Below, piece after piece: positions 6,929-15,388 of a stretch of DNA of 64,000 nucleotides (position 1 is the first letter of the stretch; each line of letters begins with the position of its first letter). This DNA comes from CAWBUW01 sp963792075 (GTDB lineage Bacteria > Chloroflexota > Anaerolineae > Anaerolineales > UBA4823), in NCBI GenBank assembly GCA_963792075.1, contig CAWBUW010000002.1:62001-126000 (forward strand). Direction: 5' to 3'. Below the pieces are notes generated by a model. That model searched no databases and had not been told where the DNA came from. It saw only the letters and a program-made list of their open reading frames with translations. Both the position numbers and the translations under genes were made by a program.

Positions 6929-8995
6929 TCATTTTGTTTCCACCAGGATGTTATCCGCGGCCAGGGAAAAAGCCTGCCTGGCTCGATCATAACCGATCTG
7001 AAGGGTGGCCAGGCCGGCCGTACCCAGGTTTGCCACCGTGGACTGGTAGGTAGCCACGCCATCCAGGTAAAGCTCTACGGTGCTGAGGCCGCTGCCGGCT
7101 GTGATCAGGTGCAAGTCGAAATGCCCCCAGGTATTGAGAGGTAGTACGGCGCTGGTCTGGAAAGTTGAGCCTCCAATAGTCAGCAGGATCTTACCTCCAG
7201 TCAGGTTTTTACGATAGACGAACACTTGCTGTGTACCCGCCGGATCATACACCTTGAAGATCGGCACGTTTGAGCCAGAGCCGCCTTCCAGGGTAACGAA
7301 AAAGTCGCCGCTCACCCATACATTGGTCGGGGACGTCGGTATGGTCTTCCGGACATAAGCCAGCGAGCCGCGGTTTGACGTTTCTGTCAATTGAGCACTA
7401 AATGCACCGCTCTTGACCAAACTGCCCTGGACGATCACCTGTCCATCGCCGCCGGTTTTCACCAGGCTCCAGGCGGTGAGATCGCCGCTCTCGAAGCCAT
7501 CACTGAAGAGGACCGCCGGGACGACCGGCGTATGGGTCGGTGTGGGTGTAGCCGTGGCTGTAGGAGTACTCGTCTCCGTTGGTGTAGCGGTTGCCGTGGG
7601 TGTGTCCGTTATCGTGGGTGTGTCGGTTGGCGTAGGTGAATTCACTGCGGCAGCCGTTGCAGCCGGTGTCGAGGTCTCTGTTGGCGTGGCTGTCGGGGCA
7701 CCCGGATCCAGGTTGATGATGTTGTGGAAGTAATACCTGCTGGTATCATCCCCGGCGATGACCAACAGCCCGGTGGTGCTGTTCAACGGCTGCTTGGTCG
7801 AGGATGAATTGTTGATGTGAGTATCCGTGCCGGACAGCATGAACGGCGTCCCCAACCCCGTTGGGAACTGCATGCTCGGATTATCCAGGCTCACCTGCTT
7901 GTAGTAGATCGCCCCGGCCGTTGCACTGCCAACCGGTACCGTTGCGAACACATAGACCTCCCGGTTCTGGTTATCCAGCAGCACGATTGGCCTTGTAAAA
8001 TCATCCACCACTCGCCCAAATGTCCGCCGCGTCCAGCCCCCATTCTGCCCAAGCGTCAACAGCAGGATCAAAGGCTCAGTGGAAGTCGACGGCAGCACGT
8101 CGTTCAATGACGTTTTGACAGCCGCAAACACCTGTCCGCTCGGGTCAGCTTGTAATGACTTGATGTTCAAATGGTCGTCGGCGTACTTCGGTCCCTGCAG
8201 TGCCGGGTTTTGAACCCACAGGTCATCTGCTGTGCCGTCCTGGTGCGTGGCAAAGTACACTGTATTGTCGTTTTGGTTGCTCCACATCACGCCTATGTTC
8301 CCGTTGTAGGCCACCAGGGTGGATATGTCATCGCTCGTCAAGTTGGTTGCTCCAACCGACTGCAGGATGTATGGCTGCACCCAGGTGAGGTCGTTTACCG
8401 TGCTGTGCGTTACGAAAACGTTCCGCCCGCCGGAGGCGTTGGCATCTGTGTAAGTCACCCACAGCGCCCCGGTCGTGTCCTTATCCATCACCACCGTCTC
8501 GATCGTCGAGCTGGCCAGTACGGCCGGGAACCCCGCATCCAGGCTGTAGACTTTGGTCGCCGGCGCGTAGCTATAGCGCATCACCCGGATGCCGGCATCC
8601 TCAGTGACCCCTGGCGGAATGGCACTCACCGTATACAGGTGCGAGCCATCCCACAGCGCATCCGCCGAAGACCGGCGCCGGTCATCCACCATCGTCCCCG
8701 TGCCCGACCAGGTGTTGGTCGTCCAGTCGAAACGGTAGATCTCGAAGTGGCTGGTAGTCTTGTTGTATAACACTCCCCACCATAGCCCGTCGTTGTACCA
8801 CAGCTTGCTCTGCGGCTTCTGTCCGGTGGGCGCCGAGGCGCCGCTCCCATAGGCGAAATCCTTGTATCCCGCATCTCCTGCTGCCCGGGCTATCCTGAAG
8901 ATGCCCAGGAACAGGCTGGCTGAAAGAGCTACAGCCATTAACGACAAGAGAAATTTCCTGATATTAGTTACGTGACCCTGAATATTTTTCTTCAT
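6929..8995 (-). CDS. Secreted protein: N-terminal propeller-like region, Thr/Pro linker, C-terminal lectin-like domain
   Basis: 688 residues. A basic N-terminus and hydrophobic stretch (about 14-39, ending ARA) form a signal peptide. Residues ~40-430 are rich in W/Y-x-D repeats like a beta-propeller of the sialidase type. Residues 430-493 are a low-complexity Thr/Pro linker with PTATPTET-type repeats. Residues 494-688 resemble a LamG/concanavalin-like jelly roll (starts FSDGFESGDLTAW, ends in a strand-rich region). Such architectures are exported and surface-bound in Chloroflexota, with carbohydrate binding as a plausible role. No catalytic residues can be named. The gene is bracketed by two direct copies of palindrome family A. 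Confidence 0.75.
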   Translation of the reverse strand: MKKNIQGHVTNIRKFLLSLMAVALSASLFLGIFRIARAAGDAGYKDFAYGSGASAPTGQKPQSKLWYNDGLWWGVLYNKTTSHFEIYRFDWTTNTWSGTGTMVDDRRRSSADALWDGSHLYTVSAIPPGVTEDAGIRVMRYSYAPATKVYSLDAGFPAVLASSTIETVVMDKDTTGALWVTYTDANASGGRNVFVTHSTVNDLTWVQPYILQSVGATNLTSDDISTLVAYNGNIGVMWSNQNDNTVYFATHQDGTADDLWVQNPALQGPKYADDHLNIKSLQADPSGQVFAAVKTSLNDVLPSTSTEPLILLLTLGQNGGWTRRTFGRVVDDFTRPIVLLDNQNREVYVFATVPVGSATAGAIYYKQVSLDNPSMQFPTGLGTPFMLSGTDTHINNSSSTKQPLNSTTGLLVIAGDDTSRYYFHNIINLDPGAPTATPTETSTPAATAAAVNSPTPTDTPTITDTPTATATPTETSTPTATATPTPTHTPVVPAVLFSDGFESGDLTAWSLVKTGGDGQVIVQGSLVKSGAFSAQLTETSNRGSLAYVRKTIPTSPTNVWVSGDFFVTLEGGSGSNVPIFKVYDPAGTQQVFVYRKNLTGGKILLTIGGSTFQTSAVLPLNTWGHFDLHLITAGSGLSTVELYLDGVATYQSTVANLGTAGLATLQIGYDRARQAFSLAADNILVETK

Positions 8996-9025
8996 TTTTT
9001 ATCCTGGCGAACCTCTGTGAATTTA

Positions 9026-9134
9026 GGCTCTCTGGGAATCGCCGTGGTAGGGTGGTTATGTGGGGGTGTTTTGCGGGCAAAGCCCGCAAAACACCCCCAC
9101 ATCTGCCCTTTGTCACGGCAGCTCCCAATGAGCC
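9026..9134. repeat. Palindrome family A, copy 2 (most complete)
   Basis: Outer imperfect inverted repeats (GGCTCTCTGGGAATCGCC at 9026-9043 and GGCTCATTGGGAGCTGCC read on the minus strand from 9134) enclose a perfect 21-bp-arm hairpin (9058-9078 / 9082-9102) with an AAA loop. The stem differs from copy 1 by a compensated A-T to G-C pair. The rest of the 8996-9202 gap is AT-rich and holds a perfect 8-bp-arm palindrome at 9164-9180 before the next gene. Confidence 0.7.
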
Positions 9135-9202
9135 AACAAATCCACAGAATAGAATACAATATGTTTAATTTGAAATTAAAAATCCTTACTTTCTAATCTA
9201 CC

Positions 9203-10504
9203 ATGCCAATCTTAGAGCCTTCCACCAGCCTTACTATTCTCAGCGACCTGCACCTCTCCACCGGGCCGTATCTGGCTTCGGGGTCTCCCGACCCTCTGGA
9301 GCAGTTCTTTGCCGATCAGGCTTTTGCGCATTTTCTTGAATACCTGATTGGCAGCCTCAGCCGGGAAAACCAACCCGGGCGGCTCTTGTTTTTAGGCGAT
9401 TTCCTCGACTTTCTGCATGCTCGCGTCGAGCCAATTCGCGAGAAGCACGTGCTGGACATCGATACTTCGGAAACTACCGCCCATCAAAAGCTGGAAAGGA
9501 TTTTTGCAGGTCATCCAGTTTTCTTCGAAGCGCTCGGTCGCCTGGCCGCTGCCGGCTTTCACATTGACCTTGTGCCTGGAAATCATGACATCGATCTGAT
9601 GCGTCCTGCTATACAATCGCATTTCACTGATCTTTTGGCTAAAACGGGTCGCCAGGCTGAAATCGCCTCGAAGGTTCACTTTTTCGCCTGGCTTTATACG
9701 ATCCCAGGCCTCCTGTACGCCGAACACGGCAACCAGTATCATGACCTCAACTCCTTCCCTACATTGTTATCTCCTTACCATCCCAGCCGTCCTGATGCGC
9801 TCGAGCTGCCTCTAGGATCGTATTTCGACATATTTTTCCATCACCTGGTCGAAAGGGTTGGCGCTCCCGAGCAAGGGATCCGATCGCCCATCCGCTACCT
9901 GGCTCGCAAATACATCAGACACCCGGCCAACCTGATCCTGGCATTTCCCGATGTCTTCTGGTTCGCGTGGAGAATGCTCCAAATCATTGCCTATTGGGCC
10001 AGTCCGGGGTGCGAAGCCAGGCGTAAGGCATACCAAACAGGTGTGTTGGCTGAATATGCCGCCGGGTTGGACCTGAGTATAAAAACTGTGCTGTCGCTGG
10101 ACAAACTCTGCGCTGCACCGGACGCCCGGATGCTGCTGCGCTTGATCAGGAAACTGCTCCCGCCAGGCGGGCAGCCATTATTACACGGTGGATACCTTTT
10201 TCAGGCCGCTCGATCCATTCACCAGCTCCTGCAGGCTGAAGGCTGCCCTGTACCTTTCTATGTGTTCGGTCATTCTCACCAGGCCACCGGTCTACCTTTG
10301 CCTTCTGGCGCCGGCATTGGCCCTGGCCCTTCTGCCTGTTTCCTGAACACGGGTACCTGGTCTGAAGCGCCATTTTCCAGCGCAGGGAGGACCCGCAATA
10401 CTTTTCCTTTTATTCAAATTGTTAAAGAACTGAATGCTCAAGGCCCAACTGCCAGGCTGTTCCAATGGAATGAAAGCTTGAAGCTAGCGGAACAATTGTC
10501 CTGA
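9203..10504 (+). CDS. Calcineurin-like metallophosphoesterase
   Basis: 433 residues with the full set of metal-binding blocks: SDLHLS near the N-terminus, GDFLDF (about 66-71), GNHD (about 128-131), a His in AEHGNQYHD and the C-terminal FGHSH. These bind two metal ions and hydrolyse phosphomonoesters or phosphodiesters. The arrangement recalls UDP-2,3-diacylglucosamine hydrolase-like enzymes, but the protein is longer, with a helical insertion before the GHSH block, and the substrate is unknown. No signal peptide is seen, so it is probably cytosolic. It converges on the flippase gene; their 3' ends overlap by 21 bp. Confidence 0.85.
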   Translation: MPILEPSTSLTILSDLHLSTGPYLASGSPDPLEQFFADQAFAHFLEYLIGSLSRENQPGRLLFLGDFLDFLHARVEPIREKHVLDIDTSETTAHQKLERIFAGHPVFFEALGRLAAAGFHIDLVPGNHDIDLMRPAIQSHFTDLLAKTGRQAEIASKVHFFAWLYTIPGLLYAEHGNQYHDLNSFPTLLSPYHPSRPDALELPLGSYFDIFFHHLVERVGAPEQGIRSPIRYLARKYIRHPANLILAFPDVFWFAWRMLQIIAYWASPGCEARRKAYQTGVLAEYAAGLDLSIKTVLSLDKLCAAPDARMLLRLIRKLLPPGGQPLLHGGYLFQAARSIHQLLQAEGCPVPFYVFGHSHQATGLPLPSGAGIGPGPSACFLNTGTWSEAPFSSAGRTRNTFPFIQIVKELNAQGPTARLFQWNESLKLAEQLS

Positions 10505-11890
10505 ATTAATACTCAACCTGGTTTCCTTGGCCATGCGCAGCAGGCGGATGCCTGCCCAGATGCCTGCTGCTGACTGCGTGACCAGCCAGCCGGCAGCCAT
10601 CCCTGGCAGGCCGTACAATACACCCGCAATTGTGGCAGCCAGAATCCCGGCCAGCCCACTGACCAAACCTGTGAGGATGGCTTCTCGCAGGCGGTTCATC
10701 CCCCGGCACACCGCGTAATAGGCCTGGATAAACACGACCGGGATTACGGCTATGGCCAGGATGCGCAGCGGTAACACTCCTGCTGCTGCGTACCCTTTTC
10801 CGAGCAAGGACAGCATGAAGGGTGCAAACAGCATCACGATCACTGCCGCGCCCCCTCCCAGCGCCAAAGAGGTGCGGGCGCTGTGGCTTACGGCCTCTTT
10901 GAGCGCCTCTGGTCTCCGAGAAACCTCGGCAAACAGGTTCTGGCCGATGGATATCGGGACGATGAAAACCACCCAGGCCATCATCCAGACGGTATACCAG
11001 TGCGCGTTATCTACAGGCGAAATCAGCTCCGTCACCAGGATAGGAAGGATCCAATTGGGCGCTCGTTCCGCCAGGGTGAGCAAGTAATTGGGGAACCCCA
11101 CGCGCAGCACATTTTTTGCTATCGAACTGTCCAACTCGGGCCGGTACTGGTAAGCGGGTACGGACCGGACCAACTGGAAAGCGCCCAGCGCACAAGCCGA
11201 GAAACCTGCCAGGGTCCATGCCAGCACAATGGTTATAGAGTTCCTGTTCTGGGTAATCAGAGGCAGTCCGGCCACCGCCACGACGGTTACAGCGCCAAAC
11301 AGAATATTCCGTAACAACACCTGGTCGCTTCGCCGCATGGCAATGGAGATGTGATCCATCAGCACGTTGGCGGTACCGAATAACGTGATTCCCAGGAAAA
11401 GCAATACATAAACCATTTGGGTCGAGACAACATTCAGCTCTCTAAATGCGGAGGACGCCAGGATCACGAACAAGCCCGCCATCAAGAGCGAAACACCGGC
11501 TACGATGTGCAAAGCCGAATTCAACAACCGGGATGGCGCTTCCCGAAACTTGGGATAGTAGCTGATGAAAGCCGAGCCCACTCCCAACAGTGACAATTGG
11601 ACGCACAACATCATGGCGGAGACCACACCTGAAGCAATCCCAACCTCTGGGGTAGCATACAAGCGTGCCGTAAACATCCAGGTTAGAAACCCCAACCCTG
11701 ACGAAGCGACCCTTCCCAGGATTAGCGCCAGCGAATTCCACAACCGGGGTAATTCCCGGCGTTTTCCGAGGCGCAGCTCCTGCACGAGCTGCCAGGGTTG
11801 GAGCGCCAGGTCCCTTGCATTGCGAAACAAGCTGCCCATTCTAAGAGAGGTTATTTGAGGAAGAGGTAAACGCTTTTCTTTGATGGCCAT
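10484..11890 (-). CDS. Polysaccharide flippase (Wzx/MATE-like, MOP superfamily)
   Basis: 468 residues with about 12-14 membrane helices after a polar N-terminal tail of roughly 50 residues. The first helical pair (RVASSGLGFLTWMFTARLYATPEVG) is typical of Wzx-type exporters, which flip lipid-linked saccharides across the inner membrane. It is the last gene of the minus-strand glycosyltransferase cluster and starts 9 bp after the preceding GT2 stop, so co-translation is likely. An ATG at codon 18 is an alternative start. It is a member of a cell-surface saccharide pathway rather than a drug exporter by context. Confidence 0.85.
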   Translation of the reverse strand: MAIKEKRLPLPQITSLRMGSLFRNARDLALQPWQLVQELRLGKRRELPRLWNSLALILGRVASSGLGFLTWMFTARLYATPEVGIASGVVSAMMLCVQLSLLGVGSAFISYYPKFREAPSRLLNSALHIVAGVSLLMAGLFVILASSAFRELNVVSTQMVYVLLFLGITLFGTANVLMDHISIAMRRSDQVLLRNILFGAVTVVAVAGLPLITQNRNSITIVLAWTLAGFSACALGAFQLVRSVPAYQYRPELDSSIAKNVLRVGFPNYLLTLAERAPNWILPILVTELISPVDNAHWYTVWMMAWVVFIVPISIGQNLFAEVSRRPEALKEAVSHSARTSLALGGGAAVIVMLFAPFMLSLLGKGYAAAGVLPLRILAIAVIPVVFIQAYYAVCRGMNRLREAILTGLVSGLAGILAATIAGVLYGLPGMAAGWLVTQSAAGIWAGIRLLRMAKETRLSINSGQLFR

Positions 11891-11899
11891 AGTTTTACT

Positions 11900-12709
11900 T
11901 CAGGAAGAAAGTTTTTCTTTCAGCCCACCTGGCATAGCTGCATAGTTGTAGAAAAAGTAGGCTATGTAATAAGGGATCCACTTGGGCTCCCAATGGCGCA
12001 GGCTCAACAGGATGCCGCGCAGGCTTCCTGCAGCCGGTATGCCTAGCAGTGCCAGGGCTCGCCAGCCATACTTGGCGACCATGCGTCCCAGGCCTTTGCC
12101 ATCTTGCAGCCACTGGTCTTTGGCCACTTCATACGTATCCCCAAATCGATGCTGTACGATCGTCTTCTTCGAGACGCCCAGCTTGAGACCGGCCTGCTTC
12201 AACCGCCAGCGCAGCTCGATGTCCTCACCCGAGCGGAAGCGTTCGTCAAAGGGGTAGCGGAACAGCACCTCTTTGCGGAACAAGGTCGCCATTACCCCCG
12301 GCCAGCCCTTGCTGCGCCCGTTGTTGTGATGGTAGACCAGCGCCCGGCCCCAATAACCCGAACCAGATACACTCACCAGTCCGGCTTGCAAACCATCGTA
12401 GTTTTCGTTGGAGAATTCAGCGTATAAGCCTTGCAGCGCCCCTTCGCCCAGCACGATGTCCACATCTATCAATGCTGTCACCGGGTAAGTCGCTGCACGG
12501 ATTCCCAGCATGCGAGCCGCAGGCACCCCGCGGCCGTTATCCGAAAGGATCTTCACCGGGAAACGGCGGGCGATTTCCATTGTCCGGTCGGTTGAGTTTC
12601 CATCTACCACGATAATCTGGCCCGGTTCAGCGCGCACGATTCCTGCCAGGCAGTCTTCCACCATGGCTTCCGCATTTCGTACTGGCACAATGACTGTGAT
12701 CGGCAGCAT
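11900..12709 (-). CDS. GT2 family glycosyltransferase
   Basis: 269 residues from ATG 12709, chosen because AGGAGG sits just upstream and the protein then begins directly with MLPITVIVPVRN, the usual first strand of a GT-A fold; a longer frame back to 12766 overlaps the previous gene. Nucleotide-sugar motifs VVDGNSTD and the metal-binding DVD (in LIDVDIVL) are present, followed by a GEDIELRWRLKQAG acceptor-site block. The C-terminus has a membrane-associated hydrophobic stretch. It lies 10 bp after the HPr-kinase-like gene and 9 bp before the flippase. Sugar and acceptor are unknown. Confidence 0.88.
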   Translation of the reverse strand: MLPITVIVPVRNAEAMVEDCLAGIVRAEPGQIIVVDGNSTDRTMEIARRFPVKILSDNGRGVPAARMLGIRAATYPVTALIDVDIVLGEGALQGLYAEFSNENYDGLQAGLVSVSGSGYWGRALVYHHNNGRSKGWPGVMATLFRKEVLFRYPFDERFRSGEDIELRWRLKQAGLKLGVSKKTIVQHRFGDTYEVAKDQWLQDGKGLGRMVAKYGWRALALLGIPAAGSLRGILLSLRHWEPKWIPYYIAYFFYNYAAMPGGLKEKLSS

Positions 12710-12719
12710 CCTCTTCCTC

Positions 12720-13856
12720 CTATTTGACCCCTGCCGCTGCCAGGACGTGCTCGATCTTTTCAACAATGATATCTGACGCCTGGTCAGGAGTCATCGCTTT
12801 CGGCACACGCAGCAGGAACAATGGCTTATCCTCCAGCGCTTGGTCCAAGACCGCTGCTTTTTCCCCATACGTCTGCTCGATCGGGGCCAGTCCTGCCGCA
12901 CCCATCGCGGTGATTACCTGGCGCGATTGCCGCGGTAGCTCAGAGTTGAAGTTGCCGATCATCCGGGCGATCATCCACTTTTTGCTTTGCTCTTCAAATA
13001 CGGGCTGGTTTGAATCGGTCACGTACCGCTCAACGAAGATCGCTGCAGCAAGCGGCGCCGCTGTCGAAAACTTAGCTGCTGGGAAAGCCCGCTGCGGCGT
13101 CACCATCATATGCTCCGGCGACCAACGCCGGGTCAGTTGGGCAAGTCGCGGGTACTTGGTGATGTACGGGTGCACGCGGGTCGTCAAGCGTGCGATCTGT
13201 TTGGAGAAGCTGATCGGAACAAGCGGTTTGTGTGTATCATGAAACAGGTGAGGGTAGATCGGCCGGTGATACGGTTTGATGAACATCGGCTTGGCATAAC
13301 CCAGCAATTCACTCTCTTGGGTCAGGAAAGCCCAATCATCACCCATAAAAGCATACCCGTCGCGCTTCAGCAGCTTCGCCATCGTACTGGTCTTACCGCT
13401 GCCCCCCCAGGCGGGCATCGCCAGGCCGTACCCCTTATACTCCACGGTCAATGCGTGGATCATCGCCGCACCCTGGCTGACCATCAACCGGTCAATCAGC
13501 GGTAGCGCCATCACCATCAGCTCTACATTCCCGTGCAGCCGGAAACCGTCCTCATTCCGGAAAATCTGCACCTCGGGTGTTTCCATGGCCAACCCTTCGT
13601 CGTTATAGTAGAACTCCGTCTCACCGTGTACTTCACCAAATGCGCCCGCTACCAGTTCTTCCATTTCTTCGCTGATGGTCAGGTTGGCGTGCTCCAAATG
13701 GTCGGTTACGAAGGGGGCGAACATATCCATGAACAACGAGGCGGTTGCTGCCTGGCGTGCCACGCGCATCCCCACCCGGTTGTGCAGGTTGAACTCCGCC
13801 CATTGTGCCTGCTCCGTTCCATTAGTCTTTTCTTTGTGTACGATAGTCATTTCCAT
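12720..13856 (-). CDS. HPr kinase-like / PEPCK-fold ATP-binding protein
   Basis: 378 residues. A Walker A loop, GGSGKT at 151-156, lies in the context AMPAWGGSGKTST and is followed by FMGDDWAFL (Asp173-174), the layout of HPr kinase/phosphorylase-like and PEPCK-fold kinases. The N-terminal 140 residues are a beta-rich domain seen in HprK-related proteins of saccharide and peptide clusters. A true HPr kinase would be about 310 residues with a different N-domain, so this is not the catabolite-repression enzyme. Inside a glycosyltransferase cluster it may phosphorylate a small molecule, saccharide or partner protein. It is tightly linked to the downstream GT2 gene. Confidence 0.7.
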   Translation of the reverse strand: MEMTIVHKEKTNGTEQAQWAEFNLHNRVGMRVARQAATASLFMDMFAPFVTDHLEHANLTISEEMEELVAGAFGEVHGETEFYYNDEGLAMETPEVQIFRNEDGFRLHGNVELMVMALPLIDRLMVSQGAAMIHALTVEYKGYGLAMPAWGGSGKTSTMAKLLKRDGYAFMGDDWAFLTQESELLGYAKPMFIKPYHRPIYPHLFHDTHKPLVPISFSKQIARLTTRVHPYITKYPRLAQLTRRWSPEHMMVTPQRAFPAAKFSTAAPLAAAIFVERYVTDSNQPVFEEQSKKWMIARMIGNFNSELPRQSRQVITAMGAAGLAPIEQTYGEKAAVLDQALEDKPLFLLRVPKAMTPDQASDIIVEKIEHVLAAAGVK

Positions 13857-13912
13857 AATTGCAATCCCTTTGTGTTTTATTATGCCTTGAGAAGTAACTT
13901 CTCAATTGTCGA

Positions 13913-14914
13913 TCAAAGATAAACGTCCTCTCCAATTGGGGCTGATTTTACATACGGGGCCGCCTTCGGATACTTTGCCTCCAGCCCTCCCTTAAGAGAT
14001 AGCGAAGCTTTCCCTTTGATATATCCCCCAACGGTCCAGGCCAGGCCGGCGACGATTGCTGTTGCCCGACCTAACCCGGCCGGCCGGCGATGGAAGAAAG
14101 CTTCCCCCATGCCGCGCAGCACACCCCGCGGTAGCGTGTGCAGCACGTACGAGCGTTCCGTATCCAGGCCTTCTCTGGAGCCTACAAAAGATGCGACCAA
14201 TGCCTTGGAGAGCCCTTCTGCAGAACACCGCGAGTGAAAGTATGCCAGCGCACCGCGTTGGCTTGGAACCCGATGAGAGACCCGGGCACGGGGCTCATAT
14301 ACAAACCGGCCTTGGGGCCAGCTTTGCCTGGCACGGATACATAGCTCTGTCTCTTCGCAGCCGAGTGGGACGTTACCCACCCGCCCAATACCTTCGCGGA
14401 ATCCCCCAACGACTTCAAAGACTTCCCGGCGGAATGACATGTTACATCCGATTAGATTCCTGACCGGGGAAGAGACTATCGGCATACCCCGGTATGTACA
14501 ACCCACTACCCAATCGAATTCCTCCGGAAACCAATCTGGCCGGCCGGCAATCCACACCGGCTCGATCGCACCGCCGGCTCCCAGGACATCATGGTCCTGG
14601 TAAGCCGGAACCAGCCGTTCCAGCCAATCTGGTCGGGCAGTGGCATCTTCATCCATAAACGCCACCAATTCGCCGCGCGCGCAGGCAATTCCGGTGTTAC
14701 GCGCGCCGGATAGACCACGCCCTTCTGAATTCTCGACCACCACCACGTCTTTGAGCTGTTCGTAAGCACGTTCGAACAATGTTTGGTTGTGGTCGATTAC
14801 CAGGATGATCTCGCCAGGTGACAATGTCTGGTTCTGAACTGACTTCACCGCCGCAAGCATTTCCGACCAACGGTCAAGGGTATAAGCGCAAATGACGACA
14901 GAAATACTACTCAT
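13913..14914 (-). CDS. GT2 family glycosyltransferase
   Basis: 333 residues from ATG 14914, with AAAAGG at good distance; a TTG start at 14929 is possible but less likely. The N-terminal strand SISVVICAYTLDRW, the VIDHNQTL block and the metal-binding FMDEDATARPDWL identify a GT-A, family 2 enzyme. A CETELCIRARQ block corresponds to the acceptor/catalytic region. The C-terminal part has a hydrophobic stretch (ATAIVAGLAWTVGGYIKG) that may attach it to the membrane. It is upstream of the HPr-kinase-like gene in the same cluster. Confidence 0.88.
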   Translation of the reverse strand: MSSISVVICAYTLDRWSEMLAAVKSVQNQTLSPGEIILVIDHNQTLFERAYEQLKDVVVVENSEGRGLSGARNTGIACARGELVAFMDEDATARPDWLERLVPAYQDHDVLGAGGAIEPVWIAGRPDWFPEEFDWVVGCTYRGMPIVSSPVRNLIGCNMSFRREVFEVVGGFREGIGRVGNVPLGCEETELCIRARQSWPQGRFVYEPRARVSHRVPSQRGALAYFHSRCSAEGLSKALVASFVGSREGLDTERSYVLHTLPRGVLRGMGEAFFHRRPAGLGRATAIVAGLAWTVGGYIKGKASLSLKGGLEAKYPKAAPYVKSAPIGEDVYL

Positions 14915-14962
14915 TGTTAGCCTTTTCAAAATGACTTCTGGATGACTGGCTTCTGTCAGCCA

Positions 14963-15388
14963 TCAGATACCCAAAGCGAAATCGCTCAATACGTACAGGT
15001 CGTCCTCCGTAAAATGCTTGGATTCAGGACGGACTAACGTGAGTACTGCAAATACCTGGTTGTTGTAGATGAGGGGGATAGCCAACGCAGAGCGTGTTAT
15101 CGTGCAGATATCCCAATCACCTTGCAGCCAGCGAGGGTCCTCGCACGTGTTCGCTACCAGGGCAGTCTGTCGGTTGCGGATTACCCATCCTGCCAGGCCA
15201 TGCTGGACAATCGCCGTGATCTGTTCTGTGCGTTCCAGGCGGTATTCGTCTTCATAAGCCACGCAGACTTGCTTAACCCCCCCGTTTTCATCCAGCACCA
15301 CGATGCTCCCGCTATGTGCACCCAGCGCGTGGTTGGTGAGCTGTAAAACTCGCCGTAAAGCTTCATCCAGATTGAAACCCTGCGAACA
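14963..15388 (-). pseudogene. GAF-domain fragment without a start codon
   Basis: From 15388 the frame reads ...FNLDEALRRVLQLTNALGA, then a well-formed GAF domain (SIVVLDENGG, GLAGWVIRNRQTALVANT, ALAIPLIYNNQVFAVLTL, FTEDDLYVLSDFA) and stops at 14963. A TGA lies just upstream at 15391-15389 and no ATG/GTG with a ribosome site precedes the domain; the first GTG (15301) would delete its first helix. Residues normally following the last GAF helix are missing. It overlaps the 3' end of the GT2 gene by 26 bases in another frame. I read it as the remnant of a larger signalling protein left between two glycosyltransferase genes. Confidence 0.6.

Noticed and set aside
7500..7700. Tandem-repeat coding signal read as a possible CRISPR or minisatellite
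   Set aside because: It is the Thr/Pro-rich linker of the secreted protein; unit spacing is irregular and in frame.
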